From Beverwykella pulmonaria (lineage: Eukaryota > Ascomycota > Dothideomycetes > Pleosporales > Melanommataceae): 64,000 nt of DNA. Location of the stretch: contig BCHH01000007.1 of the NCBI GenBank assembly GCA_001599595.1, forward strand, positions 368,027 through 432,026. Reading direction: 5' to 3'. A program made the position numbers and the translations under genes. Under the pieces are notes generated by a model. The model did not search any database. It worked only from the letters and a program-made list of their open reading frames with translations, and was not told the DNA's origin. Positions 1-9,109 of the stretch are shown one piece after another (within the stretch, counting starts at the first letter, position 1; every line of letters begins with the position of its first letter).

Positions 1-302
1 CCTCCTGAACGTGAGCCTTCTCCTCAGCGGTCTCAGAACGATTGTGATGAACATACTATAAAATCCTTTAAAGTAACGTGATTTTGATATTTAATAACTA
101 AATATGTTACTAGAACAGGCTATAGAAGGTACTTTAATTGGGATCTAGAAGCGGTAATAAGGTATAAGTAGAGAAAAGCAAATACATTTTCAAAGACCTA
201 GCTTCACTCCAATCAACATCAGGTATGTAAATAACATGAGGCCTGGGTGCAGAATTTGGAGGTGGGGTTATAGCCCTATGCCATGCTGGCCTTCTCTGAC
301 GG
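1..302. other. Intergenic, downstream of the RBR gene
   Basis: This stretch lies 3' of the RBR ligase stop codon on the minus strand. Open frames here are continuations of the minus strand past the stop. I see no separate gene or repeat. Confidence 0.5.
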
Positions 303-1521
303 TCACCCGCCCTTATATTCTGGATCTCGATCCCAATCTTCGCTATATAAAGTATCGGAGACCGACGGCCTATCCGTTGTACCTTGACTTCTAGCGTAAG
401 AGCAGCTTGTGAGATGCCTTCGGCAACCAGTGTGAGAGGAATGCCGGCTACATGAGCAAGGCACTGAGCCACGTCCATAAATGATTTTACATTCCCAGCA
501 AAAGTTGATTCCGCACGGACCTATTGTGTTAATATCCGAACGGCTCTAGTGATACAGTGGATATCTCACATTGCATGTGTATGCATCCGCTGTCCTTCTC
601 AATTCGGTTCCCGCATCCTCTCTTCGGACACTTCTTGGATATTTCAAGGATCCGACGAGCGGTCGCTATATCACTGCCATCTCTCAGCCGTGCCGCATAT
701 TGATCACAAGTTTCACCAAGGTGCCCTAAGCTTTTACACTTGAAGCAATTGAGCTGCTGGCACTTCATGCAGCGCCACTCGTCTGTTCTGGATTCGCCTT
801 TTATCTGGCCCCATGAGCATAAATCCTGGTCGTTGTTGATTTTGCCGTTGCACCAACGGAAATTTGGATCCAATGAAAGGACTTTGTTCGTGAGAAATTC
901 GTCGTATAAGTGAAAAACGTCCGCGGGAATCCATCTTTGAATATCTTTTGCTGTTAACTCTTCTTCGCAGCTTTCGGCCGGGCAAAAGATGTGTTCCCAT
1001 CGCCCGCCTCGTATGTCTGACACGAGCATCGAGATGAGACAAGGCGAGCAGACGTTCGGATCGTGGCGACATTTGGTACTCGGTGGGCGGCTCGGGGCGT
1101 TGGAGAGTGGGAATTCCCCAAGGCAAATAACACACTCGAACTTGCGATGAGCTTTAAGCAAGGCAATATAACTGTCACGCTTTGATTTTGGTGCTCGTTT
1201 CTCCACTTCTGTGTCGTCCACATTCAGTAACCTATGACAGTCTTCCTTGAAGCACTGTTGCTTCCGTAAGGTAATTCGGAGGATCATGTCCTGGTCACAC
1301 TCGTTGCAAAGTCCCTTCTTCCGGGAATCGTTAATCGTGGCATGGCCAGCTGGACACCTTACCGCGGTGCTGATGAAGTTTGACCAGAAGGCTAGCCCTT
1401 CGTCGGTACTCGATGACCCACACTGAACGCAACTCCACTGCCCAGGTTCCCGTGGAGTCTGAAAGCAGAGGTTGATTTGGAAGCAGGTCTTCCACGCCTC
1501 AAAGTCGTCCTCGGAATTCAT
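303..1521 (-). CDS. RBR (RING-IBR-RING) E3 ubiquitin-protein ligase, 389 aa
   Basis: Two exons, 1521-570 and 520-303, separated by a 49-nt GT-AG intron (521-569). Splicing restores a complete RING2. Unspliced, the frame runs into a stop just after GCIHMQC; spliced, it reads CIHMQCPCGINFCWECK, the canonical RING2 ending. RING1 spans about residues 130-185 (CVIC, CRH, CSPC, then CPAESC). The IBR spans about 224-272 (WCN, CMKC, CFKCK, HLGETC). RING2 starts at about 298 (CPKRGCGNRIEKDSGC). By analogy with HHARI and Parkin, C313 in the DSGC motif is the catalytic cysteine that takes ubiquitin, or a ubiquitin-like protein, as a thioester from the E2. The N-terminal 100 residues hold further Cys pairs (CVQC, CPAGH, CNEC) that may bind zinc. 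The gene is divergent from a tandem ubiquitin-like gene 372 bp away. The true partner and substrates are unknown. Confidence 0.9.
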
Positions 1522-1893
1522 GAGTAGCAGGTCTCCGCGCTAGAAAATGAATGAAGAGAGGTAGGAGGAAATCCTTCCGGGATTTGGTTTCAAGCGACAC
1601 AAGGCTGAATAACAAATAATAGTATCTCTCAGCTGATGTTGTTGGTGTGCGTTTTATTCGCTCAACATTATTTCTTTCGTGACACAGCCCCCACCATACC
1701 CCAAATGTGAGTGGGGCCATGGCCGGATACAGTACCACGATCATGTGCAAAAGCGAAGGTCAAAGTGAGCCTGCGTCAACCTTTCGCTAAATATCGCGTG
1801 CTCGTATTCCTCTGGCGCGGGCGTCCTTTGATATGAATTCGGGTTGGCTTTCCAATCACTGATTACTCCCGTCCTTTTCTTTGAACTCCTACA
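1522..1893. promoter_or_regulatory. Shared divergent promoter region of RBR ligase and ubiquitin-like gene
   Basis: 372 bp separate the ATG of the minus-strand RBR gene (1521) from the ATG of the plus-strand ubiquitin-like gene (1894). No other convincing gene lies in between, so the promoters and 5' UTRs of both must sit here. Immediately before 1894 there is a pyrimidine-rich leader. No specific operator was recognised. Confidence 0.5.
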
Positions 1894-2661
1894 ATGCCTG
1901 AATTCGAGACCATATACGAGAATCTCCAAGTTTCCGCTGTCGATGGCTCTCGGACGATCTCGGTGAACAAAGTTGGGCATTTCTTGACAGTCAAGTCTTT
2001 GCGGAAGATCGTCGCGATAAAGGTCGGGCAAGACGCCAACAGTATCAAGTTGATGGCTTTTGGTAAAGTGCTGGAGGATGGTGGGTAACATTGAATAGTT
2101 CTTTTTGCACATTTCAACGACTAACGTCGAGACAGCGAAAACACTGGGAGACTATGACATCGACGAAACTACAACCATTAGATGGATTGGAATATCCGGT
2201 TTCGAAGCTGGCCATTCCAATCCAGTAGTTCATTCACAGAACAGAAATGAAGATTCTCCCATCACATATGATCCATCAAAACTCAAAGAGAAATATGATG
2301 GTCCCAAGCTGCAGTCAGTTTTCATCAAAGGCCTCAATAGCAGGACCGACACTCTGCGAGAGATCCCGCTTGATATGACTGTTCACGACCTGGTCAACTA
2401 CTATGCACACGAGAAGGGACATAAACCACGTGGAATCAGACTTCTCTTCGGCGGAAAAGAACTGAAGCTTGAATCAGAAGGAGGAAGCCGGACTTTGAAG
2501 GATTATGGTATCACGAACGTATGTGTCGTTAAATACCACATTGAGGAAAATCTAACGATGACTGGCAGGAAAATACACTTCATTTGGTCTTTCGTCTTGA
2601 AGGTGGATCTCAGGCTTCTTCGACTTTACGATGTTTCTACGAAGTTGCTTGCTCTTGGTAG
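1894..2661 (+). CDS. Tandem ubiquitin-like protein with Gly-Gly and C-terminal tail, 220 aa
   Basis: Three exons: 1894-2080, 2136-2518 and 2569-2661, with introns of 55 and 50 nt, both with CTAAC branch-like sites. Unspliced frames stop early; spliced, the product has two beta-grasp ubiquitin-like repeats. The first (about residues 10-80) contains LMAFGKVLED followed by KTLGDYDIDETTTI, which mirrors the ubiquitin segment from the central loop to the last strand. The second (about 120-203) contains IRLLFGGKEL, TLKDYGITN and NTLHLVFRLEGG. The final Gly-Gly (residues 202-203) is followed by a 17-residue tail, like precursors that a deubiquitinase-type protease must trim before conjugation. Two UBLs in tandem recall ISG15, but this is an architectural comparison only. 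The divergent neighbour is an RBR E3 ligase, suggesting a matched modifier and ligase; that link is inference. Confidence 0.85.
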
Positions 2662-3633
2662 AAGTGGAACACGGACTAAGGGAGCCGCACAGAGACTTAC
2701 GAGTCCTTAGACGCAAGAGCGCCTCGTAACGCAGACCCTTGAATTGATCTACTCTTTCTGGTTCTTCATGCGAAAGCTCCTCTCTTGAGGTGGTTGGGAT
2801 TCTTGTTCAGTAAATTGTGGCATTCCAGATGATCTCCTCCTCTCGTAAATTAAGTTTAAGTTGTGGAATTTCGATAACAATAACGGTATCTACGTCCCAC
2901 TTCCACGGTACCATTGTTTCCCATAGAATCTTACACTGCTTGCGCTTACACGCTGTGCGGTTAGCGAACTTGCAGATGTAGCTGTTTGACTCGCTAGTTA
3001 AGGGACATGATACGCTATAAATTATTTCGCATACGTAAACTCGGTCGTATCGTATCCCTAGGAACAAGGCGTGCATAGTGGTACCACAACTGCAGGAAGT
3101 GGTCTGTGCTTCACTTTGAAAATCTTGCCGGACATAGAAACATTTAGCGAAGGAACTTAGCTGGACACTGACTGCCCTGGTACAGCAATGCAGGAAAGTG
3201 AGGAAAGCACCTTCCACACGAGTAACTATATGATGATCCTGGCATAGCCACATGTCTACTTTTCGCGCATCGAAGGTTGTTTAGCTATGCAAAGCGAGAA
3301 TTGAAGCTTCTGCAGTAAACAGTCATTCAATAGGCGTCCATCAATTCGTAGTATGCACGGTACATGCCGGATCCAGACGCAGAAGTGGACCGGCTCAACT
3401 GATTTGTTTGTCGCATGACCGCACTCCGGTATCAGTGCGGATGTATGCTGCGCCAAGGAAATATGAACTTTAATTTCTCTATGGTGGAGGCTTAGCCCTT
3501 TCGGCTAGATAGCTTCTATCATTACCATTTGGCTGGTTAACTTGACCTAACTCATACTGTACATCACCTTAAATTCGATTTACTCTTCAGAATCCTCCGT
3601 TGGATACAGCCTCGTAGCAAGATAGAGCTTGAT
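2662..3633. other. Intergenic with a weak minus-strand ORF
   Basis: Between the ubiquitin-like gene and the coiled-coil gene. The only notable ORF is on the minus strand (2807-3253, listed separately). The adjoining minus-strand frame 3256-3456 begins with TTG rather than ATG and has no good splice junction to it. No repeats seen. Confidence 0.4.
2807..3253 (-). CDS. Hypothetical protein, 148 aa, doubtful
   Basis: An ATG-initiated open frame of 148 codons with no recognised domain. It contains scattered cysteines (CSCGT, CKRKQC) and no signal peptide or membrane segment. It could be a real small gene, the last exon of a longer minus-strand gene whose upstream part I could not join, or chance. 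It converges with the ubiquitin-like gene, so it might also overlap that gene's 3' UTR. Confidence 0.25.
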   Translation of the reverse strand: MWLCQDHHIVTRVEGAFLTFLHCCTRAVSVQLSSFAKCFYVRQDFQSEAQTTSCSCGTTMHALFLGIRYDRVYVCEIIYSVSCPLTSESNSYICKFANRTACKRKQCKILWETMVPWKWDVDTVIVIEIPQLKLNLREEEIIWNATIY

Positions 3634-4701
3634 ATGATGCCTGCTCAGCCCCGGGAATCCATATTCGGTAACTTCGTCAAGCGGTTGAAGGTGAAGCCGG
3701 ATCCCTCAAGAGACGTTGCCCGTGATGTACCCGAACATGAAAGAGAGAGAGCCAAATCCGCGGCCAACGAAGTGCAGACGCAGAATAGGGCGCTGGAAAA
3801 GAGGCAAGAATGGAAAGACAAGATAATGGATCTTAAGGTGACTATACAGATGTTGGAACTTGACAAGACTGTTCTCCAACACAGAGTTAGCGGGATAGAG
3901 GAAAAATTGAGCTGGGAGAAGGTTGAGGTTCGACGCCTACGACCTTACGAAGAAGAAGCGAACACTCTACGACCACGAATTGGTGAACTTCAGGACTCTC
4001 TACGGTTAGAGAAAGGCACTCACGTCGAATACCAAAACTCCTTAAAGCAGTTCCAGCAGCAGCAGGCTTCCGCGGCCCGACGATTTGCCTATGTCCAAGA
4101 GGATGTGATTAAGGAAAAGGAAGAGGTTCAGCGCTTACGACAATACGAAAAGGAAGCGGACACTTTACGGCCTCAAATTGGTGGACTTCAGGACTCTCTG
4201 CGGTCGGAGAAACGCAGCCACGGCAAATGTCAGACTTCCCTGCAGCAGTGCCAGCGGCAGAAGGCTTCTATTGTCCAACGATTTGCTCATGTTCAGGATG
4301 AGTTAATCAAGAATACAACAGAGGTTCAACGCCTACGACCGTACGAAAAAGAGGTCGAGCGCCTTCGTGTCGAGGTTGAGCGCCTTAAAATCCAGCGCAT
4401 TAATTCCCTACGACTATACGAGGAGGAAATAGGTGATCTCCAACAACAAGTCAGTAAACTTGAAGACACACTGTGCTTAGAAAAAGAGAGCCACGCCGAA
4501 TGCCAGCAGCAGAAGGCTTGCATTACCCGTCGGTTTGCGTATGTACAGAACGAATTGGCACGGACTCAACGTCAATTCGAAGTGCTCAATCTCTCTTTTG
4601 AAGAATCTCAGGAGGAGCTTGCAGACATGAGTACCGAATTTAAAGCCTTCAAAACTCGATCCAAAGAAGGGTATGGTGGCCTGTTTCGAATCTTCGAGTG
4701 A
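3634..4701 (+). CDS. Coiled-coil protein with about 66-residue repeats, 355 aa
   Basis: Single exon; two ATG codons in a row (3634, 3637). From about residue 45 to the end the protein is almost entirely charged, heptad-rich and predicted to be coiled coil. It has at least three degenerate repeats spaced 66-67 residues apart. Each carries an xxVxRLRxYEKE motif, then LRPxIGxLQDSLR, EK(x)SH, QQxKAS and RFAYVQ. The matching DNA repeats begin near 3922, 4123 and 4321, showing duplication of a 198-201 bp unit. No catalytic domain, signal peptide or membrane segment is visible. The N-terminus (about residues 1-40) is basic and unstructured. Function unknown; a structural or scaffold role is possible. 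Confidence 0.75.
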   Translation: MMPAQPRESIFGNFVKRLKVKPDPSRDVARDVPEHERERAKSAANEVQTQNRALEKRQEWKDKIMDLKVTIQMLELDKTVLQHRVSGIEEKLSWEKVEVRRLRPYEEEANTLRPRIGELQDSLRLEKGTHVEYQNSLKQFQQQQASAARRFAYVQEDVIKEKEEVQRLRQYEKEADTLRPQIGGLQDSLRSEKRSHGKCQTSLQQCQRQKASIVQRFAHVQDELIKNTTEVQRLRPYEKEVERLRVEVERLKIQRINSLRLYEEEIGDLQQQVSKLEDTLCLEKESHAECQQQKACITRRFAYVQNELARTQRQFEVLNLSFEESQEELADMSTEFKAFKTRSKEGYGGLFRIFE

Positions 4702-5118
4702 TATTTCAATCGAGCTCACTCATTTGAGAGCGAGAAGAACTAACATGAAAAGTTGAATCGATCCCTGCAGAGTTGTTGTAATGCAGATGGGTTGTCTCGC
4801 ACTAAATAGGGTTGAGAGTAAGGGTTCGGGGTAGATAGGAGTGTATTGTAGGAGAGACGAATCATTGCCAAGTCACATTGGCAGCGGGGGAACACTAATA
4901 GGCTAAATCACATGACATCTAAGCCATACTACCACTGTACAGGCCTGGTACCAGCCTTGCAACATGTACAGGCCAAAACTAACCTTACAGTATCCCCTTC
5001 ACGATCCGAACGCCCCGCGAGGAAAACAAGGACAATGCTGTCTAGTTCTATTCTTTTATAACGTATTAGCACTCTAACTAATCTACTACTACTCCTCCTG
5101 TTTACTTTTAGGACCTTG
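4702..5118. other. Intergenic, left flank of the transposon block
   Basis: No convincing gene. The stretch ends at the CATGC target duplication of the solo LTR that starts at 5124. Confidence 0.5.
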
Positions 5119-5123
5119 CATGC
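5119..5123. repeat. Left target-site duplication (CATGC) of outer solo LTR
   Basis: CATGC directly precedes the TGTGACG terminus at 5124. The identical 5 bp follow the CGTCACA terminus at 13994-13998, on the far side of the inserted gypsy element. Confidence 0.8.
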
Positions 5124-5230
5124 TGTGACGGGCAGCTGAGAGAGCATAGAGCTGAAAGCGGGTTGTATTACAAAATAACTAGGGGCCGAGATGAGGTAAC
5201 TCGGCAGCATGGTTATATACACAGAATAAG

Positions 5231-5235
5231 CGAGG
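5231..5235. repeat. Left target-site duplication (CGAGG) of gypsy element
   Basis: CGAGG immediately precedes the TGTTA start of the 5' LTR and is repeated at 13955-13959 immediately after the TAACA end of the 3' LTR. Confidence 0.9.
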
Positions 5236-5812
5236 TGTTACGGTTCGAAGAAGTAGCACAGATGCGGGCTGCAGATGAGGAACCAACCCCGTCAACAGGC
5301 GCAGCACGGCGCGCAGGCGGGCGCAAAGGAACAGCGAGGATTCGCGCAGGTAAGCGAGGCACGTGACAGAAGATATCCCGCCAAGGAAGGGGAAACTCGG
5401 AAGAATTGAAGGATCCCAGAAAATTCCGCCAAGACAAAGGAAACTCGGGAGAATCAAAGGATCCCAGAAGATTACGCCAAGACACAGGAAACTCAGGAGA
5501 ATTGAAGGATCCTAATTATCCTGCTAAGAAGAAGGGAGACCTGGGAGACTTGGGATTCCATAGTCAAAGAGGAAATATATAAGGAGGACAGTTTCCTATG
5601 TTATGTTTGCTCTTTGTAGTTAACTTAAATAACTTTACTTATCTCTTACCTAGATTAATACAGCAAGTTAGTTAGTCAATTTATTGATTGGATTTACCAC
5701 CCTGCTGTCTTATATTATTGTCTTTAAACCTCACAGAATAATCCTACAACACCTACGCTTACGCACCGCCTTAGTACAGACTAGACCTAGTAAGTGTTTA
5801 CCTTGTATAACA
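5236..5812 (+). repeat. 5' LTR of gypsy element, 577 bp
   Basis: Starts TGTTA and ends TAACA, the same length as the 3' LTR (13378-13954). A TATATAA box lies near 5575. Compared with the 3' LTR, the differences are almost all C/T or G/A transitions. The outer (left) half of this copy keeps the C and G states and the inner half is mutated, the mirror image of the 3' LTR. Confidence 0.95.
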
Positions 5813-6161
5813 CTTTGACTACCCTCTAGGCTTAAAGCTTTAAGACAACATAACCACTCTAGCTAGTTCACGCACAACATCTAGAAGTGCGGCTGCAGGC
5901 CCCACAACAAACCCTGCTATAGTTATAGCTTAGCAAGCCAACTAGATTTAACAACAGGCAACCTAGATTGCAGAACTAATTACAGCTGTACAGCTACTCT
6001 AGGGAGGAGCAGCTACTATAACAGGTAGAGAGGACCAAGAGAAACACAGGATCAAACACTTTAATAGGAATAAAGAAGCCTTAAAGCCTTTCCTTACTAA
6101 TATAGATTTACAGTTCTATAAGAATCTAAGAAAGTACGCTATAGATGTAGAAAAAGTTAAA

Positions 6162-7166
6162 CACACGTACTAGTATCTAGAAGGAAAACTAGCATCCTAG
6201 ATGCAACCTCTTATAGAAGATTTTCTAACAAACACTAACAGAGAAGACTTAGATAAATGCCAAGATAAAACAACGCGCATCTTTAGCAATTAGGATACAT
6301 TTAAGAAAGAAATGTAAAAGTTGTTTAGAGAAATTAACGCAGCTAAGCAAGTGGCTAGGAAAATTAGAATAATTTGGCAAACAAAGTTAGTAGCTAAGTA
6401 CGTGGCATAGTTCTAACAATTGCAAGCATTGCTAGACTAGGACAACACACCTCTTAAGGAAGCTTTCTATAATAGGTTAGGTAATTAGATTAAGGACAAG
6501 CTTACGCATTACGCGGACCTAGAAGACCTACAGATACTTAAGGAGTTAGCTATTAGAATTAACAATTAGCTATACAAGCGCAAGACAGAACAGACCTAGA
6601 AACACTAGACCCTACTATTAGGCAAAGGTAGAAAGCAAGGAAGAAGAACTAAGTACAACAGAGATAGTGATGTCAAGATAGCAGACTAAGCCTAGCTAAA
6701 GCAACAAAATAAAAGAAAAAACCAAAAAGGAGATAGTATCTCTAAGGAGGAACGTTAGCAACACTACAACAATAAAGCATGCCTACAGTGTAGAGAATTA
6801 GGACATTTCTGCTAAGACTGCAAAAAGAAAACAAAGACTAAAGAAGCTAGGGAGGCTAAGGTTATAAAAGTTTTAATAGCAACACTTAAGGACAGTAGAC
6901 ACTGTAGAGCACTAATGCTATATCCTACAGAAATATTAGAACCTAATTAGGACATTATTAAGAACCTTAACAAAGAAAGCAACACTAAGGAGGAAGTAAT
7001 TAAGTGCCCTAAAATTACAGAAGAACAGATTTAGAAAAGGTTACAAGATAAAGTATGTTAGATTTGTGGCAACCCACAACACAAAGGAAGGGAGTGCACT
7101 AAGAAAGTAGTAGTTAAAGGACTAGCTACAACATACAACAACCTAGCACTAGAAATGTTAGCAAGG
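6162..7166 (+). repeat. First copy of a 1005-bp duplicated segment next to an N gap
   Basis: Reads the same as 7267-8271 wherever compared, including every RIP-type change, and ends exactly at the N run. The offset is 1105 bp, i.e. 1005 bp plus exactly 100 N. This is best explained as contig-end overlap left unmerged during scaffolding. Confidence 0.9.
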
Positions 7167-7266
7167 NNNNNNNNNNNNNNNNNNNNNNNNNNNNNNNNNN
7201 NNNNNNNNNNNNNNNNNNNNNNNNNNNNNNNNNNNNNNNNNNNNNNNNNNNNNNNNNNNNNNNNNN
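7167..7266. other. Assembly gap of exactly 100 N
   Basis: A run of 100 unknown bases, the conventional placeholder for a gap of unknown size. The sequence on its left (6162-7166) recurs on its right (7267-8271). Confidence 0.98.
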
Positions 7267-8271
7267 CACACGTACTAGTATCTAGAAGGAAAACTAGCAT
7301 CCTAGATGCAACCTCTTATAGAAGATTTTCTAACAAACACTAACAGAGAAGACTTAGATAAATGCCAAGATAAAACAACGCGCATCTTTAGCAATTAGGA
7401 TACATTTAAGAAAGAAATGTAAAAGTTGTTTAGAGAAATTAACGCAGCTAAGCAAGTGGCTAGGAAAATTAGAATAATTTGGCAAACAAAGTTAGTAGCT
7501 AAGTACGTGGCATAGTTCTAACAATTGCAAGCATTGCTAGACTAGGACAACACACCTCTTAAGGAAGCTTTCTATAATAGGTTAGGTAATTAGATTAAGG
7601 ACAAGCTTACGCATTACGCGGACCTAGAAGACCTACAGATACTTAAGGAGTTAGCTATTAGAATTAACAATTAGCTATACAAGCGCAAGACAGAACAGAC
7701 CTAGAAACACTAGACCCTACTATTAGGCAAAGGTAGAAAGCAAGGAAGAAGAACTAAGTACAACAGAGATAGTGATGTCAAGATAGCAGACTAAGCCTAG
7801 CTAAAGCAACAAAATAAAAGAAAAAACCAAAAAGGAGATAGTATCTCTAAGGAGGAACGTTAGCAACACTACAACAATAAAGCATGCCTACAGTGTAGAG
7901 AATTAGGACATTTCTGCTAAGACTGCAAAAAGAAAACAAAGACTAAAGAAGCTAGGGAGGCTAAGGTTATAAAAGTTTTAATAGCAACACTTAAGGACAG
8001 TAGACACTGTAGAGCACTAATGCTATATCCTACAGAAATATTAGAACCTAATTAGGACATTATTAAGAACCTTAACAAAGAAAGCAACACTAAGGAGGAA
8101 GTAATTAAGTGCCCTAAAATTACAGAAGAACAGATTTAGAAAAGGTTACAAGATAAAGTATGTTAGATTTGTGGCAACCCACAACACAAAGGAAGGGAGT
8201 GCACTAAGAAAGTAGTAGTTAAAGGACTAGCTACAACATACAACAACCTAGCACTAGAAATGTTAGCAAGG
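7267..8271 (+). repeat. Second copy of the 1005-bp duplicated segment
   Basis: Same sequence as 6162-7166. It starts immediately after the N run and then continues into unique element sequence. See the first copy for interpretation. Confidence 0.9.
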
Positions 8272-9109
8272 AAACAATAGAAGTCTAGGGAGTTTGTAGC
8301 TTAAATAGCACAACTTATTATAGGACCTAGTATAGAGGATCCTAAACAACTAGGACAAGTACAACATAAGCACCTTTATTAGGTTTATTGCACAAGACCA
8401 CACTGTAAAGAACACAAATATTAGAAACATAAAGTTACAAATTAACTAGGAAAAGTGTCACACCTACTTATTAAGGACAACAAATGTAGAGTTATAAATT
8501 GCGCAACACATTATTCTAAGATGTAGGCCAAGACTTACAGACTAGACAAATAGTTTAAATGTTATAAGGATGGTTGTCAAGATTATTGGATTGCTAAACA
8601 CATTACTAGATAGTAGCTAGTAGGACTAGAGGATAGTTGCTACATAGAATGTGACTAGGAAGATTGTAAGCAACAACACGCATCCCAAGAACACACTAAC
8701 ATAATACTCTAGACAGAGTGCAAGAAAGAAAATTGTGCATACTATTAGTACTATAAGCAGGAAACACAGTATAACAAGGAAGATAACCTACACAAGGCCC
8801 TTAGCTAACAAGAATGCAAGGTACAAGGATGTTAGAAGCATAGGGAAGACAAGTGCAGACACAACACATAGTAGAAGTGCAGGCCACCTTAGTGTAGGAA
8901 ACACACAGAAGAATAGATAGCCTATAGAGCACTCCACTAGACAGCATGCTACAATAACTAGTGTCTAACGCACAAATTAGGAAAGGATAGTAGTTACTAT
9001 CTAAAGTAGCTAAAAAACTAGAGCGCTACTAGGGCATAAGTCAGCTAGGTGAAGGCGCCTGAATAACAGCTTAAATAGCAGATATGCAGACTGCATATAC
9101 AACAATTAC

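Larger units (their letters stand above)
5813..9060 (+). pseudogene. Degenerate gag region of the gypsy element
   Basis: Gag-like frame with numerous stops. The clearest landmark is a CCHC zinc knuckle at 6780-6821 (Cys-X2-Cys-X4-His-X4-Cys), in which one internal codon is now TAA. The knuckle appears again around 7885 because of the duplicated contig end. The region is AT-rich with TpA excess. Positions downstream of 7267 repeat 6162-7166, so the true gag region is about 1.1 kb shorter than drawn. Confidence 0.75.

Noticed and set aside
3256..3456. Upstream exon for the 148-aa minus-strand ORF
   Set aside because: It begins with TTG, and no GT-AG pair joins the two frames at a plausible length.
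6162..8271. Biological tandem duplication inside the gypsy element
   Set aside because: The copies read the same, RIP damage included, and abut exactly 100 N, which fits unmerged contig ends better.
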